Positions 21,160 to 30,611 of a stretch of DNA of 64,000 bases are shown here, in pieces. The notes under the pieces were generated by a model. That model made no database searches and was not told the DNA's origin. It worked only from the letters and a program-made list of their open reading frames with translations. Each line of letters opens with the position of its first letter. Within the stretch, counting starts at the first letter, position 1. The stretch lies in the NCBI GenBank assembly GCA_018820205.1, contig JAHJOK010000056.1:25008-89007 (forward strand), written 5' to 3'. The stretch is from Alphaproteobacteria bacterium (GTDB lineage: Bacteria > Pseudomonadota > Alphaproteobacteria > Caulobacterales > Caulobacteraceae). The translations under genes were made by a program, and so were the position numbers.

Positions 21160-21558
21160 TTGGAAATGCGTCTGCGTGCGATCATCGCCAGTTCGGTCGG
21201 TCTCGTCGCCCTTCTGGGCGTCGCCGGCGAAGCGTCGGCGCAAGCCCGATCGCGCGCCACAACCGTCACCCTGTCCGAAGCCACGACCGCACAGCGCGCT
21301 GCGCCGCCGGCTCCCCGGCGCGGACTGCGCTGGAGCCAGAGCGGTCGCTGGGGTCTCGATTTCAACCTGAACCAGCCCGTCGGCCGCGAGGCCGAGTGGG
21401 GCGACGTGGAGGCCGGCGCCTATTACCGCCTGTCGCCGCGTCTGCGCGTGGGCGCCGCCGCCGGTCTGGCCACGCCGGAGCAGGATCCCGCACGGGCCCC
21501 TGAATCCGACCGCCGCGCCCAGCCGCGCGTCCGTCTGGAATCGATCTTCCGCTTCTAG
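21160..21558 (+). CDS. ntrZ: NtrZ family periplasmic regulatory protein
   Basis: Signal peptide, then GRWGLDFNLNQPVGREAEWGDVEAGAYYRLSPRLRVGAAAG...RVRLESIFRF; position next to leuS/DUF3576 as recalled for Caulobacter. Confidence 0.75.
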   Translation: MEMRLRAIIASSVGLVALLGVAGEASAQARSRATTVTLSEATTAQRAAPPAPRRGLRWSQSGRWGLDFNLNQPVGREAEWGDVEAGAYYRLSPRLRVGAAAGLATPEQDPARAPESDRRAQPRVRLESIFRF

Positions 21559-22220
21559 GGTCCGAACGCGTCGACGATCCCGCCGATCGCCGCGAGACCA
21601 CAGGCGCCGCATTCGGCCAGGGACGCCGCATTGCTCGCCGTGATCCCGCCCAGGGCGATGACGCGATTGATCCCGCCCGCCGCTCGCGTCAGCGTTTCCA
21701 CCCCGATCGCCGCCTTTCCGGCGGATGGGCCGCCGGCCGGGAACACCGGCGACAGCACGACCGCATCCAGATCGAGCGCCGCCAAGGCCGCCTCCCCGGA
21801 ATGAACCGCCCCGGTCAGGATCCATCCCGGCCGTCGTCCCGACAGGCTATAGGCGGCCGACAGGGCGCGTTCGGCCAGATGCAGGCCGTCGGCCTCGACC
21901 CGGTCCGCAAGCTCTGCGTCCATGCCGATCAGCAGGCGCATCCCTCGAGAGCGCGTCGCCTGGCGGAGCCGGACCGCGACGTCCAGGGCGTCGGCGGCGC
22001 CGAAATGCCGGTAGACCACGGCCGAGCCGGGCGGCATGCGCGCGGCGACCTCCCAGGGCCGGGGCGTGCGCTGGGGGTCAGTGAAGAACAGCAGCGGCGG
22101 AACCCGCGAGGGCGGTCGGCCGCCGCCTTCGCCCCCCCTGACAGCGTCGGCGGCGCGGGCTAGATGCTGGGCCACGGCCCACAGTCGGCCGCCGTCTTCT
22201 GTCGTCCCGGGTTCGTCCAT
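21555..22220 (-). CDS. Thiamine phosphate synthase (ThiE/TenI-like)
   Basis: LLFFTDPQRTPRPW, VEADGLHLAE, VVLSPVFPAGGPSAGKAAIG, VIALGGITASNAASL. Confidence 0.82.
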   Translation of the reverse strand: MDEPGTTEDGGRLWAVAQHLARAADAVRGGEGGGRPPSRVPPLLFFTDPQRTPRPWEVAARMPPGSAVVYRHFGAADALDVAVRLRQATRSRGMRLLIGMDAELADRVEADGLHLAERALSAAYSLSGRRPGWILTGAVHSGEAALAALDLDAVVLSPVFPAGGPSAGKAAIGVETLTRAAGGINRVIALGGITASNAASLAECGACGLAAIGGIVDAFGP

Positions 22221-22944
22221 GACCGCCTCATCCCCCGCTTCAGCCTCGCCGTCCACCGGCGACGGCTTCGTCCGGAGACTGGCGACGATTCACGATCGGA
22301 TGGCCGAGGCCGCCCGCGCCGCCGGCCGCGACCCGGCGTCGGTCGCCTTGACGGCGGTCTCCAAGACCCAGCCGCCGGAGGCCATCGACGACGCCCTGGC
22401 CGCCGGGCTCAGGGTGTTCGGCGAAAACCGGGTGCAGGAGGCGCAAGGCCGGTGGGCCGGGCGCAGGCCCGCCCTGCCGGACCTGGAAATGCGTCTGATC
22501 GGCCCGCTGCAGTCCAACAAGGCCGAGGACGCGGTCGCCCTGTTCGATGTCATCGAGACTCTGGACCGGCAAAAACTGGTCGGCGCCCTGGCCTCGGCCG
22601 CCGCGAAGCTGGGCCGGTCGCCGCGCCTGCTGGTTCAGGTCAATACGGGCGAGGAGGACCAGAAGGCCGGGGTCGCGCCGCGGGACGCCGACGCCATGAT
22701 CGCCATGGCGCGGGCGCAAGGGCTGACCGTCGAGGGGCTGATGGCCATTCCCCCGGCCGATGAGGCGCCGATCCTGCATTTCGCCCTTCTGGCCCGGATC
22801 GCCGAACGCAACGGCCTGTCGACGCTGTCGATGGGGATGAGCGCGGATTACGAGGCTGCGATCCGGTTGGGTGCGACCCACGTGCGGATCGGATCGGCCC
22901 TGTTCGGGGAACGAAATCCGGGTTTCGCGCCCTCTAGGGACTGA
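22219..22944 (+). CDS. YggS family PLP-homeostasis protein
   Basis: VALTAVSKTQPPEAI, VFGENRVQEAQGRW, LIGPLQSNKAEDAV, LSMGMSADYEAAIRLGATHVRIGSALFG. Confidence 0.93.
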   Translation: MTASSPASASPSTGDGFVRRLATIHDRMAEAARAAGRDPASVALTAVSKTQPPEAIDDALAAGLRVFGENRVQEAQGRWAGRRPALPDLEMRLIGPLQSNKAEDAVALFDVIETLDRQKLVGALASAAAKLGRSPRLLVQVNTGEEDQKAGVAPRDADAMIAMARAQGLTVEGLMAIPPADEAPILHFALLARIAERNGLSTLSMGMSADYEAAIRLGATHVRIGSALFGERNPGFAPSRD

Positions 22945-23004
22945 ATCCCAATCAAATTCACCCACCGCCTTGGCGTTCGACCCAAGCCTCGCCATTCTAG
23001 ACAG

Positions 23005-23691
23005 ATGCCCACAGCCAAGACCCTGCTCATCATCGACGACGACGACGACCTTCGCGAGGCTCTGGCCGAGCAGTTGGCGCTGCACGAAGAGTTCAAGACG
23101 GTTCAGGCCGCCACGGCCACCGAGGGGGTCCGCCTGGGGCGCGAGATCCGCGCGGACCTGATTCTGCTGGATATCGACCTGCCCGACATGGACGGCCGCG
23201 AGGCGTGCCGGCTGTTGCGCAAGGACGGGGTTTCGACCCCGGTGATCATGCTGACGGCCCAGGATTCAGACGCCGACACTGTTCTGGGTCTCGACAGCGG
23301 GGCCAACGACTATGTCACCAAACCCTTCCGCTTCGCCGTGCTGCTGGCCCGCATCCGGGCCCATCTGCGCAGCCACGAACAGTCCGAGGACGCCGTCTTC
23401 CAGATCGGTCCCTATTCCTTCCGCCCGGCGGGCAAGGTGCTGCTGGACGCCAAGGGCAAGAAGGTGCGGCTGACCGAGAAGGAAACCAACATCCTGAAAT
23501 ATCTCTACCGGGCCGGCGCCAAGGCCGTGTCGCGCGAGGAACTGCTGACCGAGGTCTGGGGCTACAACGCCGGGGTCACGACCCACACGCTGGAAACCCA
23601 CATCTATCGCCTGCGCCAGAAGATCGAGCCGGAGCCCGGTCAGGCGCGCCTGCTGCTGACCGACGCGGGCGGGTATCGCCTGCAGCCCTGA
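23005..23691 (+). CDS. cenR: OmpR-family response regulator, CenR-like
   Basis: LLIIDDDDDLREAL receiver, GANDYVTKPFRF, winged helix LTEKETNILKYLYRAGAKAVSREELLTEVWGYNAGVTTHTLETHIYRLRQKIEP; CenR-type sequence near ori. Confidence 0.8.
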   Translation: MPTAKTLLIIDDDDDLREALAEQLALHEEFKTVQAATATEGVRLGREIRADLILLDIDLPDMDGREACRLLRKDGVSTPVIMLTAQDSDADTVLGLDSGANDYVTKPFRFAVLLARIRAHLRSHEQSEDAVFQIGPYSFRPAGKVLLDAKGKKVRLTEKETNILKYLYRAGAKAVSREELLTEVWGYNAGVTTHTLETHIYRLRQKIEPEPGQARLLLTDAGGYRLQP

Positions 23692-23700
23692 CCCGAGGGG

Positions 23701-24546
23701 TCAGCCGCCGACCCGCCATTCAGACAGGGCGGCGCCCTGGGCGTTTTCGAACGCCACCCGGTCCAGCCGGACGGCCGCGATGCAGACCGGACGCTGATCC
23801 GGGCCAGCCGCGCGACAGCGGATGGCTCGTCCGTCGGGGAAGTTTCCGATCCGGCCCTCCAGCCTGAGCCGATAGCCAGCCTGGGGCGCTGTCACCGTTT
23901 CGGCCTCGCCTTCCGGACGGACGGAGAAGACGTAGGCGCGACCGTTGCGTCGCTCCAGCCGCGATCCGTCGGCCTCGAACACCGCCGCCAGACCCACCGT
24001 CTGGGGCGAGGGCGCGGCCGGGCCGCTGGCCAGGGGATCGGCGGTCAGCGCAGGACAGCCGCCCTCCTCCATCCAGGGACGCGTAATCCAGAACCCTTCG
24101 ACGGCTTCCCAGCCCTCGCCGCCGGCTCCGGCGATCAGGGCCGATTCCGTCCAGTTTCCGGGCGTCATCGAAAGCTGGATCGCGCGACGTTCGGGGGCCC
24201 ACGACCAGCGCGCCAGGCCTTCGGCCTGCCCCTCGACCGTCGGCTCGGGGCCACGGCAGCCGAAGGCGACCGCGATCGAAAAGGGCTTTCCGACCATCGT
24301 GTCCGGGCCCTGCGGCGGGGCGCCAGAGGCATAGATCGATGCGGCGCGACGCAAGCCTTCCAGAACCGTCTTGCGATCCAGGGTGGTGACGACCGGCGCA
24401 GGCAGGGGAACGACCGGCGTTTCGGCGACCGGCGTGGCCTCAACCGGCGTTTCGGCCGGTTCCGACCGGTCGCATGCGGACAGGAGAAGCCCGGACGCCG
24501 CCAAGGCGACAAGCGGGCGGCGGAGGATTTCGACCGAACCGTTCAT
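23701..24546 (-). CDS. Hypothetical lipoprotein
   Basis: Lipobox ASGLLLSACDRSEPAETPVEATPVAETPVV; intact 281-aa ORF. Confidence 0.75.
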   Translation of the reverse strand: MNGSVEILRRPLVALAASGLLLSACDRSEPAETPVEATPVAETPVVPLPAPVVTTLDRKTVLEGLRRAASIYASGAPPQGPDTMVGKPFSIAVAFGCRGPEPTVEGQAEGLARWSWAPERRAIQLSMTPGNWTESALIAGAGGEGWEAVEGFWITRPWMEEGGCPALTADPLASGPAAPSPQTVGLAAVFEADGSRLERRNGRAYVFSVRPEGEAETVTAPQAGYRLRLEGRIGNFPDGRAIRCRAAGPDQRPVCIAAVRLDRVAFENAQGAALSEWRVGG

Positions 24547-24635
24547 GGAACGACTTGTAGCACGGGGATTTGTCGAATGTCGGGCGTCATGCGGAAAAGG
24601 TTGACGTTTTCGCTCAGGGGGAGTCAGCAGAAGCC

Positions 24636-25934
24636 ATGAGCTTCGAACAGATCGCAGCCCTGGTCATTCTCGCGGGCGTCGTCGGCGTGCTGGTGCATGG
24701 CCGTGTCCGGTCCGATGTGGCTGCCTTGGCGGCGGCGGCCCTGTTGCTGGTTCTGGGCGTGATCCGGCCGGTGGAGGTTCAGGGCGCCTTCGCCAGCCCC
24801 GCGGTCATCGCGTTGGCCGGCCTGTTTGTCATCGCCTACGCCATCGAACTGTCGGGCCTGCTGGGCCTGCTGATCCGCCAGGCGACCAAACTGTGCGCCC
24901 GGATGGGCGAGGCCGGTCTGTGGATCGTGATGGTGCTGTGCGGCGGCGCCTCGGCCTTTCTGAACAACACGCCCATCGTGGTTCTGGCCGCGCCGGTGAT
25001 CAAGGATGTGGCCGGGTCGCTGAACCAGTCGCCGAAACGCTTCCTGATCCCGCTCAGCTACATCACCATCATGGGCGGCGCCTGCACCCTGATCGGCACC
25101 TCGACCAACCTGCTGGTCAACGACATGGCGCGCAACTCGGGCCAGCCGGTGTTCAGCCTGTTCGAGATCACGCCGGTGGCCCTGGTGATCGCCGCGTTCG
25201 GCGGCCTGTATCTCTATTTCGTGGGTGGGCGCCTGCTGGGCAAGCACGTGGACGCCGCGCCGGCGGTCCAGCCTCACGAACAGACGGGCGACGGCCTGCT
25301 GGGCGACGCCGAGCTGTTCGCCGCCGCCGACCGACCCTTCGACGCGCGCAAGGCGATGACGGCGTTGGCGATCTTCCTTCTCGTGCTGGCGGCCGCGGGT
25401 CTGGGCATCGCGCCGATCGCCGCAGCCGCCTTCGCCGGGGCTGTGGCGCTGATCCTCTTGCGCGTCATCAGCGCGGAAGAAGCCTATGCCGGTCTGCGGC
25501 CTGAGGTGCTGCTGCTGATCGCCGGCATGGTGGTCGTGGGACTGTCGATCGAGGTCACCGGGCTGGCAGCCGCCGGGACCGATGTCCTGATCGGCGTGAT
25601 CCGGCCATGGGGCCCGCTGGCGGCGCTGATCATCCTGTACGGGGTGACCCTGTTCGCGACCGAGCTGTTGTCAAACGCGGCGGTGGCGGTGCTGATCACG
25701 CCGGTGGCCGTGGCCCTGGCCGAGAGCCTGGGGGTCGATCCGCGGCCGTTCCTGGTGGGGGTGATGATGGCCGCATCGGCCGCTTTCGCCACGCCGTTCG
25801 GCTATCAGACAAATGTCATCGTGTTCCAGCTGGGCGGCTACAGCTATATGGATTTCGTCCGTGTCGGGGTGCCGCTGAACATCGTGACCTGGATCGCGGC
25901 GATGATCGCGATCCCGATCTTCTTCCCCTTCTAG
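24636..25934 (+). CDS. SLC13/ArsB-NhaD superfamily permease
   Basis: Multi-TM; GASAFLNNTPIVVLAAPVI, IPLSYITIMGGACTLIGTSTNLLVND, ATPFGYQTNVIVF. Confidence 0.88.
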   Translation: MSFEQIAALVILAGVVGVLVHGRVRSDVAALAAAALLLVLGVIRPVEVQGAFASPAVIALAGLFVIAYAIELSGLLGLLIRQATKLCARMGEAGLWIVMVLCGGASAFLNNTPIVVLAAPVIKDVAGSLNQSPKRFLIPLSYITIMGGACTLIGTSTNLLVNDMARNSGQPVFSLFEITPVALVIAAFGGLYLYFVGGRLLGKHVDAAPAVQPHEQTGDGLLGDAELFAAADRPFDARKAMTALAIFLLVLAAAGLGIAPIAAAAFAGAVALILLRVISAEEAYAGLRPEVLLLIAGMVVVGLSIEVTGLAAAGTDVLIGVIRPWGPLAALIILYGVTLFATELLSNAAVAVLITPVAVALAESLGVDPRPFLVGVMMAASAAFATPFGYQTNVIVFQLGGYSYMDFVRVGVPLNIVTWIAAMIAIPIFFPF

Positions 25935-26725
25935 ACGTCCAGGTCCACCGTGATCGGGCAGTGGTCCGAGGGCTGCTCCCAGGCCCGCACCGGCTCGTGG
26001 ATCGTCGCCGATCCGGGCACGACCGACGGCGTCAGGCCGGGAGAGGTCCAGATGTGATCCAGGCGCAGGCCGCGGGCCGATTTGCGGAAGTCCTGGGCGC
26101 GGTAGCTCCACCAGCTGGCCAGTTTCTGCGGCTCGGGAAAAGCGTCGCGGACCACGTCGGCGAACCCGCCCGCCGCCTGCAGCCGGTTCAGGGTCTCGAC
26201 CTCTCCCGGCGTGTGGCTGACGATTTTTGACATGTACCGGTGATTCCAGACGTCAAACTCACTGGGGGCGATGTTGAAATCGCCGCACATCACCAGGCGC
26301 GCCGAACGGTCCTGTGATGCGATCGTCGCGGTCAGCTGTTCATAGAAATCCATCTTGTGATCGAATTTCGGATTCAGTTCGCGGTCGGGCACGTCGCCGC
26401 CCGCCGGGATGTAGAAATTCTGCACGTCGATCCCGGCGATCCGGGCCGAGACGCAGCGCGCATGACCCAGTTTGCAGGCCTGGAAGGTGTCCGAGGGCTC
26501 CAGCGGCAGCCGGCTGGCGATCGCCACGCCGTGCCAGCCCTTCTGGCCCGCGACCTTCAGATGCGGCAGGCCCATGTTTACGAAGGCGGCGCGGGGAAAC
26601 TGGTCCTCCAGGCATTTGATCTCCTGCAAGCACAGGACATCGACGCCCGCCTCGGCCACGAAGCGGGCGACCTGATCGATGCGCAGACGGACGGAGTTGA
26701 TGTTCCAGGTGGCGATACGAAGCAT
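25931..26725 (-). CDS. xthA: Exodeoxyribonuclease III
   Basis: MLRIATWNINSVRLRIDQVARF, VLCLQEIKC, GDFNIAPSEFDVWN, RLDHIWTSP, SDHCPITVDL. Confidence 0.94.
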   Translation of the reverse strand: MLRIATWNINSVRLRIDQVARFVAEAGVDVLCLQEIKCLEDQFPRAAFVNMGLPHLKVAGQKGWHGVAIASRLPLEPSDTFQACKLGHARCVSARIAGIDVQNFYIPAGGDVPDRELNPKFDHKMDFYEQLTATIASQDRSARLVMCGDFNIAPSEFDVWNHRYMSKIVSHTPGEVETLNRLQAAGGFADVVRDAFPEPQKLASWWSYRAQDFRKSARGLRLDHIWTSPGLTPSVVPGSATIHEPVRAWEQPSDHCPITVDLDV

Positions 26726-26740
26726 CGGCTCCGATCTCAC

Positions 26741-26769
26741 AAAAAACCCCCGGCGCACAGGCCGGGGGT
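26741..26769 (-). terminator. Rho-independent terminator (minus strand) in the lolA-xthA gap
   Basis: Minus-strand ACCCCCGGC-CTGTGC-GCCGGGGGT followed by TTTTT; 9-bp perfect stem. Confidence 0.75.
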
Positions 26770-26889
26770 AAGGTCTTGTCTCTCTGGTCGCCGTCGGGAG
26801 GGGGATTGCAATCGGCGGCGACATGACGACTCCCGTCGTCCTGTGCTTAAACTGCCACAGTCTGTGAAAAAGTCAAACGAGATCGACGA

Positions 26890-27525
26890 TCAGTTACGAC
26901 CGGGCCGCCGTGTCGGATCGCGCAGCTGGAACAGGCTGGAGGCCAGGCCCGATGCGGGCGTGAGGGTGGTCAACTGGGTCCGCGTCCGCGACCCTTGCGC
27001 ATCGGTGATGGTCCATTCCTGAAGTCGCAACGGACTGCCGGCGAAGGCGAGGATGACCGAACCGTCGTTGGGCCGGCCGCCGTCGCGCACGGTCAGGGCG
27101 AAGGCCCCCGACTGCATCCGGGTGACCCGATCGATCTGAACGCCCTGATCCAGCCGTACATTACGGGCCAGGAAGGTCGAAAGCGGCGTCGCGCCCAACG
27201 GCACCTGACGGAAGACGTCCAGGCGCGGATCATAGCGTTTGACGTTGTTGCCGTCCGACACGACCAGCAGGCCTTCGGGGTCGGTGTATTCAAACCGCAT
27301 CTTGCCGGGACGCTGCAGATAGAATCGCCCCTGACGACGCAGGCCGCCGGCCCCGGTCTCGACGAAGGTTCCCTGTGCAGAGGTCAGATTCTGCAAATAG
27401 GTCTGGGCCGTGGCCAGGGTGGCGCGATCCTCGGCCGACAGATTGCTCTGAGCGGCGGCGGGCAGGGCGGCGATCGCGGCGACGGCGCCCAGGCCGAAGC
27501 CTAGGTCTCTGCGGGACAGGGTCAT
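26890..27525 (-). CDS. lolA: Outer-membrane lipoprotein carrier protein LolA
   Basis: LQNLTSAQGTFVETGAGGLRRQGRFYLQRPGKMRFEYTDPEGLLVVSDGNNVKRYDPRLDVFRQVPL. Confidence 0.92.
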   Translation of the reverse strand: MTLSRRDLGFGLGAVAAIAALPAAAQSNLSAEDRATLATAQTYLQNLTSAQGTFVETGAGGLRRQGRFYLQRPGKMRFEYTDPEGLLVVSDGNNVKRYDPRLDVFRQVPLGATPLSTFLARNVRLDQGVQIDRVTRMQSGAFALTVRDGGRPNDGSVILAFAGSPLRLQEWTITDAQGSRTRTQLTTLTPASGLASSLFQLRDPTRRPGRN

Positions 27526-27678
27526 TCTGGTCTTTCTCCTTCGTCATCCTCCGGCCTGACCGGAGACGGGACGATTGTCAGTGCCGCCGTTGTGACGGTC
27601 GAGCGCGGCGAGGCGATGACGCGAGCTAGGCCTTATTTCGGCGTTGCGATGAAGCGTCGTTCATCGCCGCAAGTTCCG

Positions 27679-28047
27679 TCACCCGTTGCAAAAGCCGGGC
27701 GACCACCAGGCCACATAGATGGCTTGCTCAAGCAGTCGGCGGTTCACATTGGGGAAGTATTTTATGTTCTCGACATTTGCGTATTTCGGATGGTTGCAAG
27801 TCTGCTCAAATAGCCACCTCTCAAAGCGCACGATCTCGTCGGGAGAATGCCCCCAATCGAGGAGCACGAAGCCGTCTAGGTTCGCGTTGTTCTGTCTGCA
27901 CCATCGCTCGTAAACTTGACGGCGGCTCGCGGGATTTCCGCTGATGCCCACACAGAATTGCGTGACGCGCCGCGACGCCACAATATGCTGAACTGACAGC
28001 AGAGCTCGTTGATAGCGAACTGACCGTCTTGCGCCCAAATCTCTCAT
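27679..28047 (-). CDS. Hypothetical protein, possible GIY-YIG-superfamily-like fold
   Basis: Complete 122-aa ORF directly downstream of ftsK; QFCVGISGNPASRRQVYERW ... FERWLFEQTCNHPKYANVENIKYFPN; clearly lower GC than flanks. Confidence 0.6.
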   Translation of the reverse strand: MRDLGARRSVRYQRALLSVQHIVASRRVTQFCVGISGNPASRRQVYERWCRQNNANLDGFVLLDWGHSPDEIVRFERWLFEQTCNHPKYANVENIKYFPNVNRRLLEQAIYVAWWSPGFCNG

Positions 28048-28054
28048 TGCATTC

Positions 28055-30451
28055 TCATACCGGCGGAGGACCCGCCAGGATGTCGCGCTTGCCCGCGTGG
28101 TTGGCGGCCGAGACCACCCCTTCCTGCTCCATCCGTTCGATCAGGGAGGCGGCGCGGTTGTAGCCGATCTGAAGGCGGCGCTGGACGTAGGAGGTCGAGG
28201 CCTTGCGGTCGCGGGTGACCACGGCCACGGCCCGATCGTACAGGTCGTCGCCCGATGAGACGTTTCCGCCGCCGTCCACGGCATTGTCGCCGTCGCCGTC
28301 CGGGTCGTCGGTTATCAGGTCCAGATAGTCGGGCTCGGCTTGCGAGCGCAGGTGTTTGCAGACCTCCTCGACCTCCTGGTCCGTCACGAACGGGCCGTGC
28401 AGGCGGGTGATGCGGCCGCCGCCGGCCATGTAGAGCATGTCGCCCTGGCCCAGCAGCTGTTCACCGCCCTGCTCGCCCAGGATGGTGCGGCTGTCGATCT
28501 TGGACGTGACCTGGAAGGAAATCCGGGTTGGGAAGTTGGCCTTAATGGTGCCGGTGATGACGTCGACCGACGGGCGTTGCGTCGCCATGATCAGGTGGAT
28601 GCCGGCGGCGCGGGCCATCTGGGCCAGACGCTGGACGGCGCCCTCCACGTCCTTGCCGGCGACCAGCATCAGGTCGGCCATCTCGTCCATGACCACGACC
28701 AGATAGGGCATGGGTTCGGGGCGGATTTTCTCGGACTCATAGACCGGGCGGCCCTGATCGTCGAAGCCGGTCTGGACCGTGCGTTCGAAATGCTCGCCCT
28801 TCTTCTGGGCCTCGACCGCGCGCTCGTTGTAGCTGGCGACGTTGCGGACGCCGAGCTTGGACATTCGGCGATAGCGGTCCTCCATTTCGCGCACCGTCCA
28901 TTTCAGGGCGACGACAGCCTTCTTCGGATCGGTGACGACGGGCGCCAGCAGGTGCGGGATGCCGTCATAGACCGACAGCTCCAGCATCTTGGGGTCGATC
29001 ATGATGAAGCGGCACTCGGCCGGCGACAGGCGATACAGGATCGACAGGATCATGGCATTGACCCCGACCGACTTGCCCGATCCGGTGGTGCCCGCGATCA
29101 GCAGGTGGGGCATGCGCGCCAGGTCGGCCACATAGGGGTCGCCGCCGATGGTCTCGCCTAGCGCCAACGGCAGGATATGGGCGGCCTTGCCGTATTCGGA
29201 ACTGGCCAGCAGGTCGCGCAGATAGACCGTCTCGCGCTTCAGATTGGGCAGTTCGATGCCGATGGCGTTCCTGTTCGGCACCACGCTGATGCGGCAGGCG
29301 CGGGCTGACATGCTGCGGGCGATGTCGTCCGAAAGTGCCACGACGCGGCCGTGCTTCACCCCAGGGGCGGGGACCAGCTCATACAGGGTGACCACCGGGC
29401 CGGGGCGGATCTGATCGATCACGCCCTTGACCCCGAACTCGGCCAGCACGCCCTCCAGCATCTTGGCGTTCTGTTTCAGCGCGTCCTCGTCGACCATGCC
29501 CGCGCGAGCCTGCGGCTTGGCCAGCATGCCCAGGGGCGGCAGGTCGAAGTCGCCCTCGGGCCGGACGAAGTCGAACACCGCCTGATCGTCGGACACGGTC
29601 TTCTTCGACGGTTTGGCCGGTTTCGGGGCCGCGACGCGGGGCTCGGCGCCGGAGGCGCGGGGTGCGGGCGGCGCCGGAGCGGGCTCGTCCCAGGGCAGGG
29701 GCGTGTCGGCGGCGTCATCCTCGGGCAGTTCCAGTCGAGAGGGTCGGCGGGGGGGCTGCGGCGCGGCGACTTCGGGATCGGGACGGACGGGACGGCGACG
29801 CGCGGGCTTGGCCGCAACCGTCTCGGGCGTGCGGCGCAGTCCTGACGCCCAGGCGGCCCCCTCGCTGAAGTCGGACAGGCGCAGACCGACCGCATAGGCG
29901 CAGGCCCACAGACCGAACGCCAGGAACAGGAGGCCGCCGAAAACGTCGCCGGCCGGAAGGGTCAGCGCCCGGAAGCCCGCCTCGACCAGACCGATCACGC
30001 CGTCGCCCCACAGGCCGCCCAGTCCCGTCGCCAGGGGCCAGGCCGAGGGCGCCGCCAGTGCCGACAGGGCGGCGGACAGGCTGAGCACGCCGCCCGAGGC
30101 CGCCAGAGCCTTCAGCGGCGTCGGCTTCAGCAGTTGCTGGATCGCATCGCCGATGGCGGCGGCCAGTCCGAAGGCCACGGTCAGGGCGGCGGCGGGCCAG
30201 GCCGCCAGACCCAGCGATTGCATGAAGATGTCGGCGAACAGCGCGCCGTTGACGCCAAGCCAATTGGTCGGAGCGGCTGACGAGGCGGCGTTCAGGCTGG
30301 GATCTGCCGGGTTCCATGACACCAGGGCCACGACCAGCAACGTCGCCAGCAGGGCCTGCAACACGCCGCGAAACCGCACCACGAAGGGCGCGTCCCACAG
30401 CACGAGGGCGCTCATAAAGGCGCGCTGGCCGATGGCGAGGGCTGCGGACAT
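28055..30451 (-). CDS. ftsK: DNA translocase FtsK
   Basis: N-terminal TM region, [24 protein letters not shown]-type Walker [55 protein letters not shown]-terminal gamma winged helix. Confidence 0.97.
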   Translation of the reverse strand: MSAALAIGQRAFMSALVLWDAPFVVRFRGVLQALLATLLVVALVSWNPADPSLNAASSAAPTNWLGVNGALFADIFMQSLGLAAWPAAALTVAFGLAAAIGDAIQQLLKPTPLKALAASGGVLSLSAALSALAAPSAWPLATGLGGLWGDGVIGLVEAGFRALTLPAGDVFGGLLFLAFGLWACAYAVGLRLSDFSEGAAWASGLRRTPETVAAKPARRRPVRPDPEVAAPQPPRRPSRLELPEDDAADTPLPWDEPAPAPPAPRASGAEPRVAAPKPAKPSKKTVSDDQAVFDFVRPEGDFDLPPLGMLAKPQARAGMVDEDALKQNAKMLEGVLAEFGVKGVIDQIRPGPVVTLYELVPAPGVKHGRVVALSDDIARSMSARACRISVVPNRNAIGIELPNLKRETVYLRDLLASSEYGKAAHILPLALGETIGGDPYVADLARMPHLLIAGTTGSGKSVGVNAMILSILYRLSPAECRFIMIDPKMLELSVYDGIPHLLAPVVTDPKKAVVALKWTVREMEDRYRRMSKLGVRNVASYNERAVEAQKKGEHFERTVQTGFDDQGRPVYESEKIRPEPMPYLVVVMDEMADLMLVAGKDVEGAVQRLAQMARAAGIHLIMATQRPSVDVITGTIKANFPTRISFQVTSKIDSRTILGEQGGEQLLGQGDMLYMAGGGRITRLHGPFVTDQEVEEVCKHLRSQAEPDYLDLITDDPDGDGDNAVDGGGNVSSGDDLYDRAVAVVTRDRKASTSYVQRRLQIGYNRAASLIERMEQEGVVSAANHAGKRDILAGPPPV

Positions 30452-30496
30452 GGACGGCTCCGGACGAACGTGTCGGCCAATGTCGCCGGATCAGGG

Positions 30497-30511
30497 TTAA
30501 GGGGCTGTTTA
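30497..30511. promoter_or_regulatory. Near-consensus CtrA box TTAAGGGGCTGTTTA
   Basis: TTAA-N7-TTTA, one mismatch; in the divergent ftsK/galU intergenic region. Confidence 0.4.
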
Positions 30512-30611
30512 CCCGGCGCGACAGACCGCCGAATCCGCGCGGTCGCGAACGGGACAGGAGACGAAAGCCCGCTGCATGCGTTAGGCTTCCCATCGCTGTC
30601 TGGGGAACTCC

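Noticed and set aside
26823-26867. Plus-strand mini-ORF MTTPVVLCLNCHSL
   Set aside because: No downstream gene on that strand and no ribosome-binding context; likely chance
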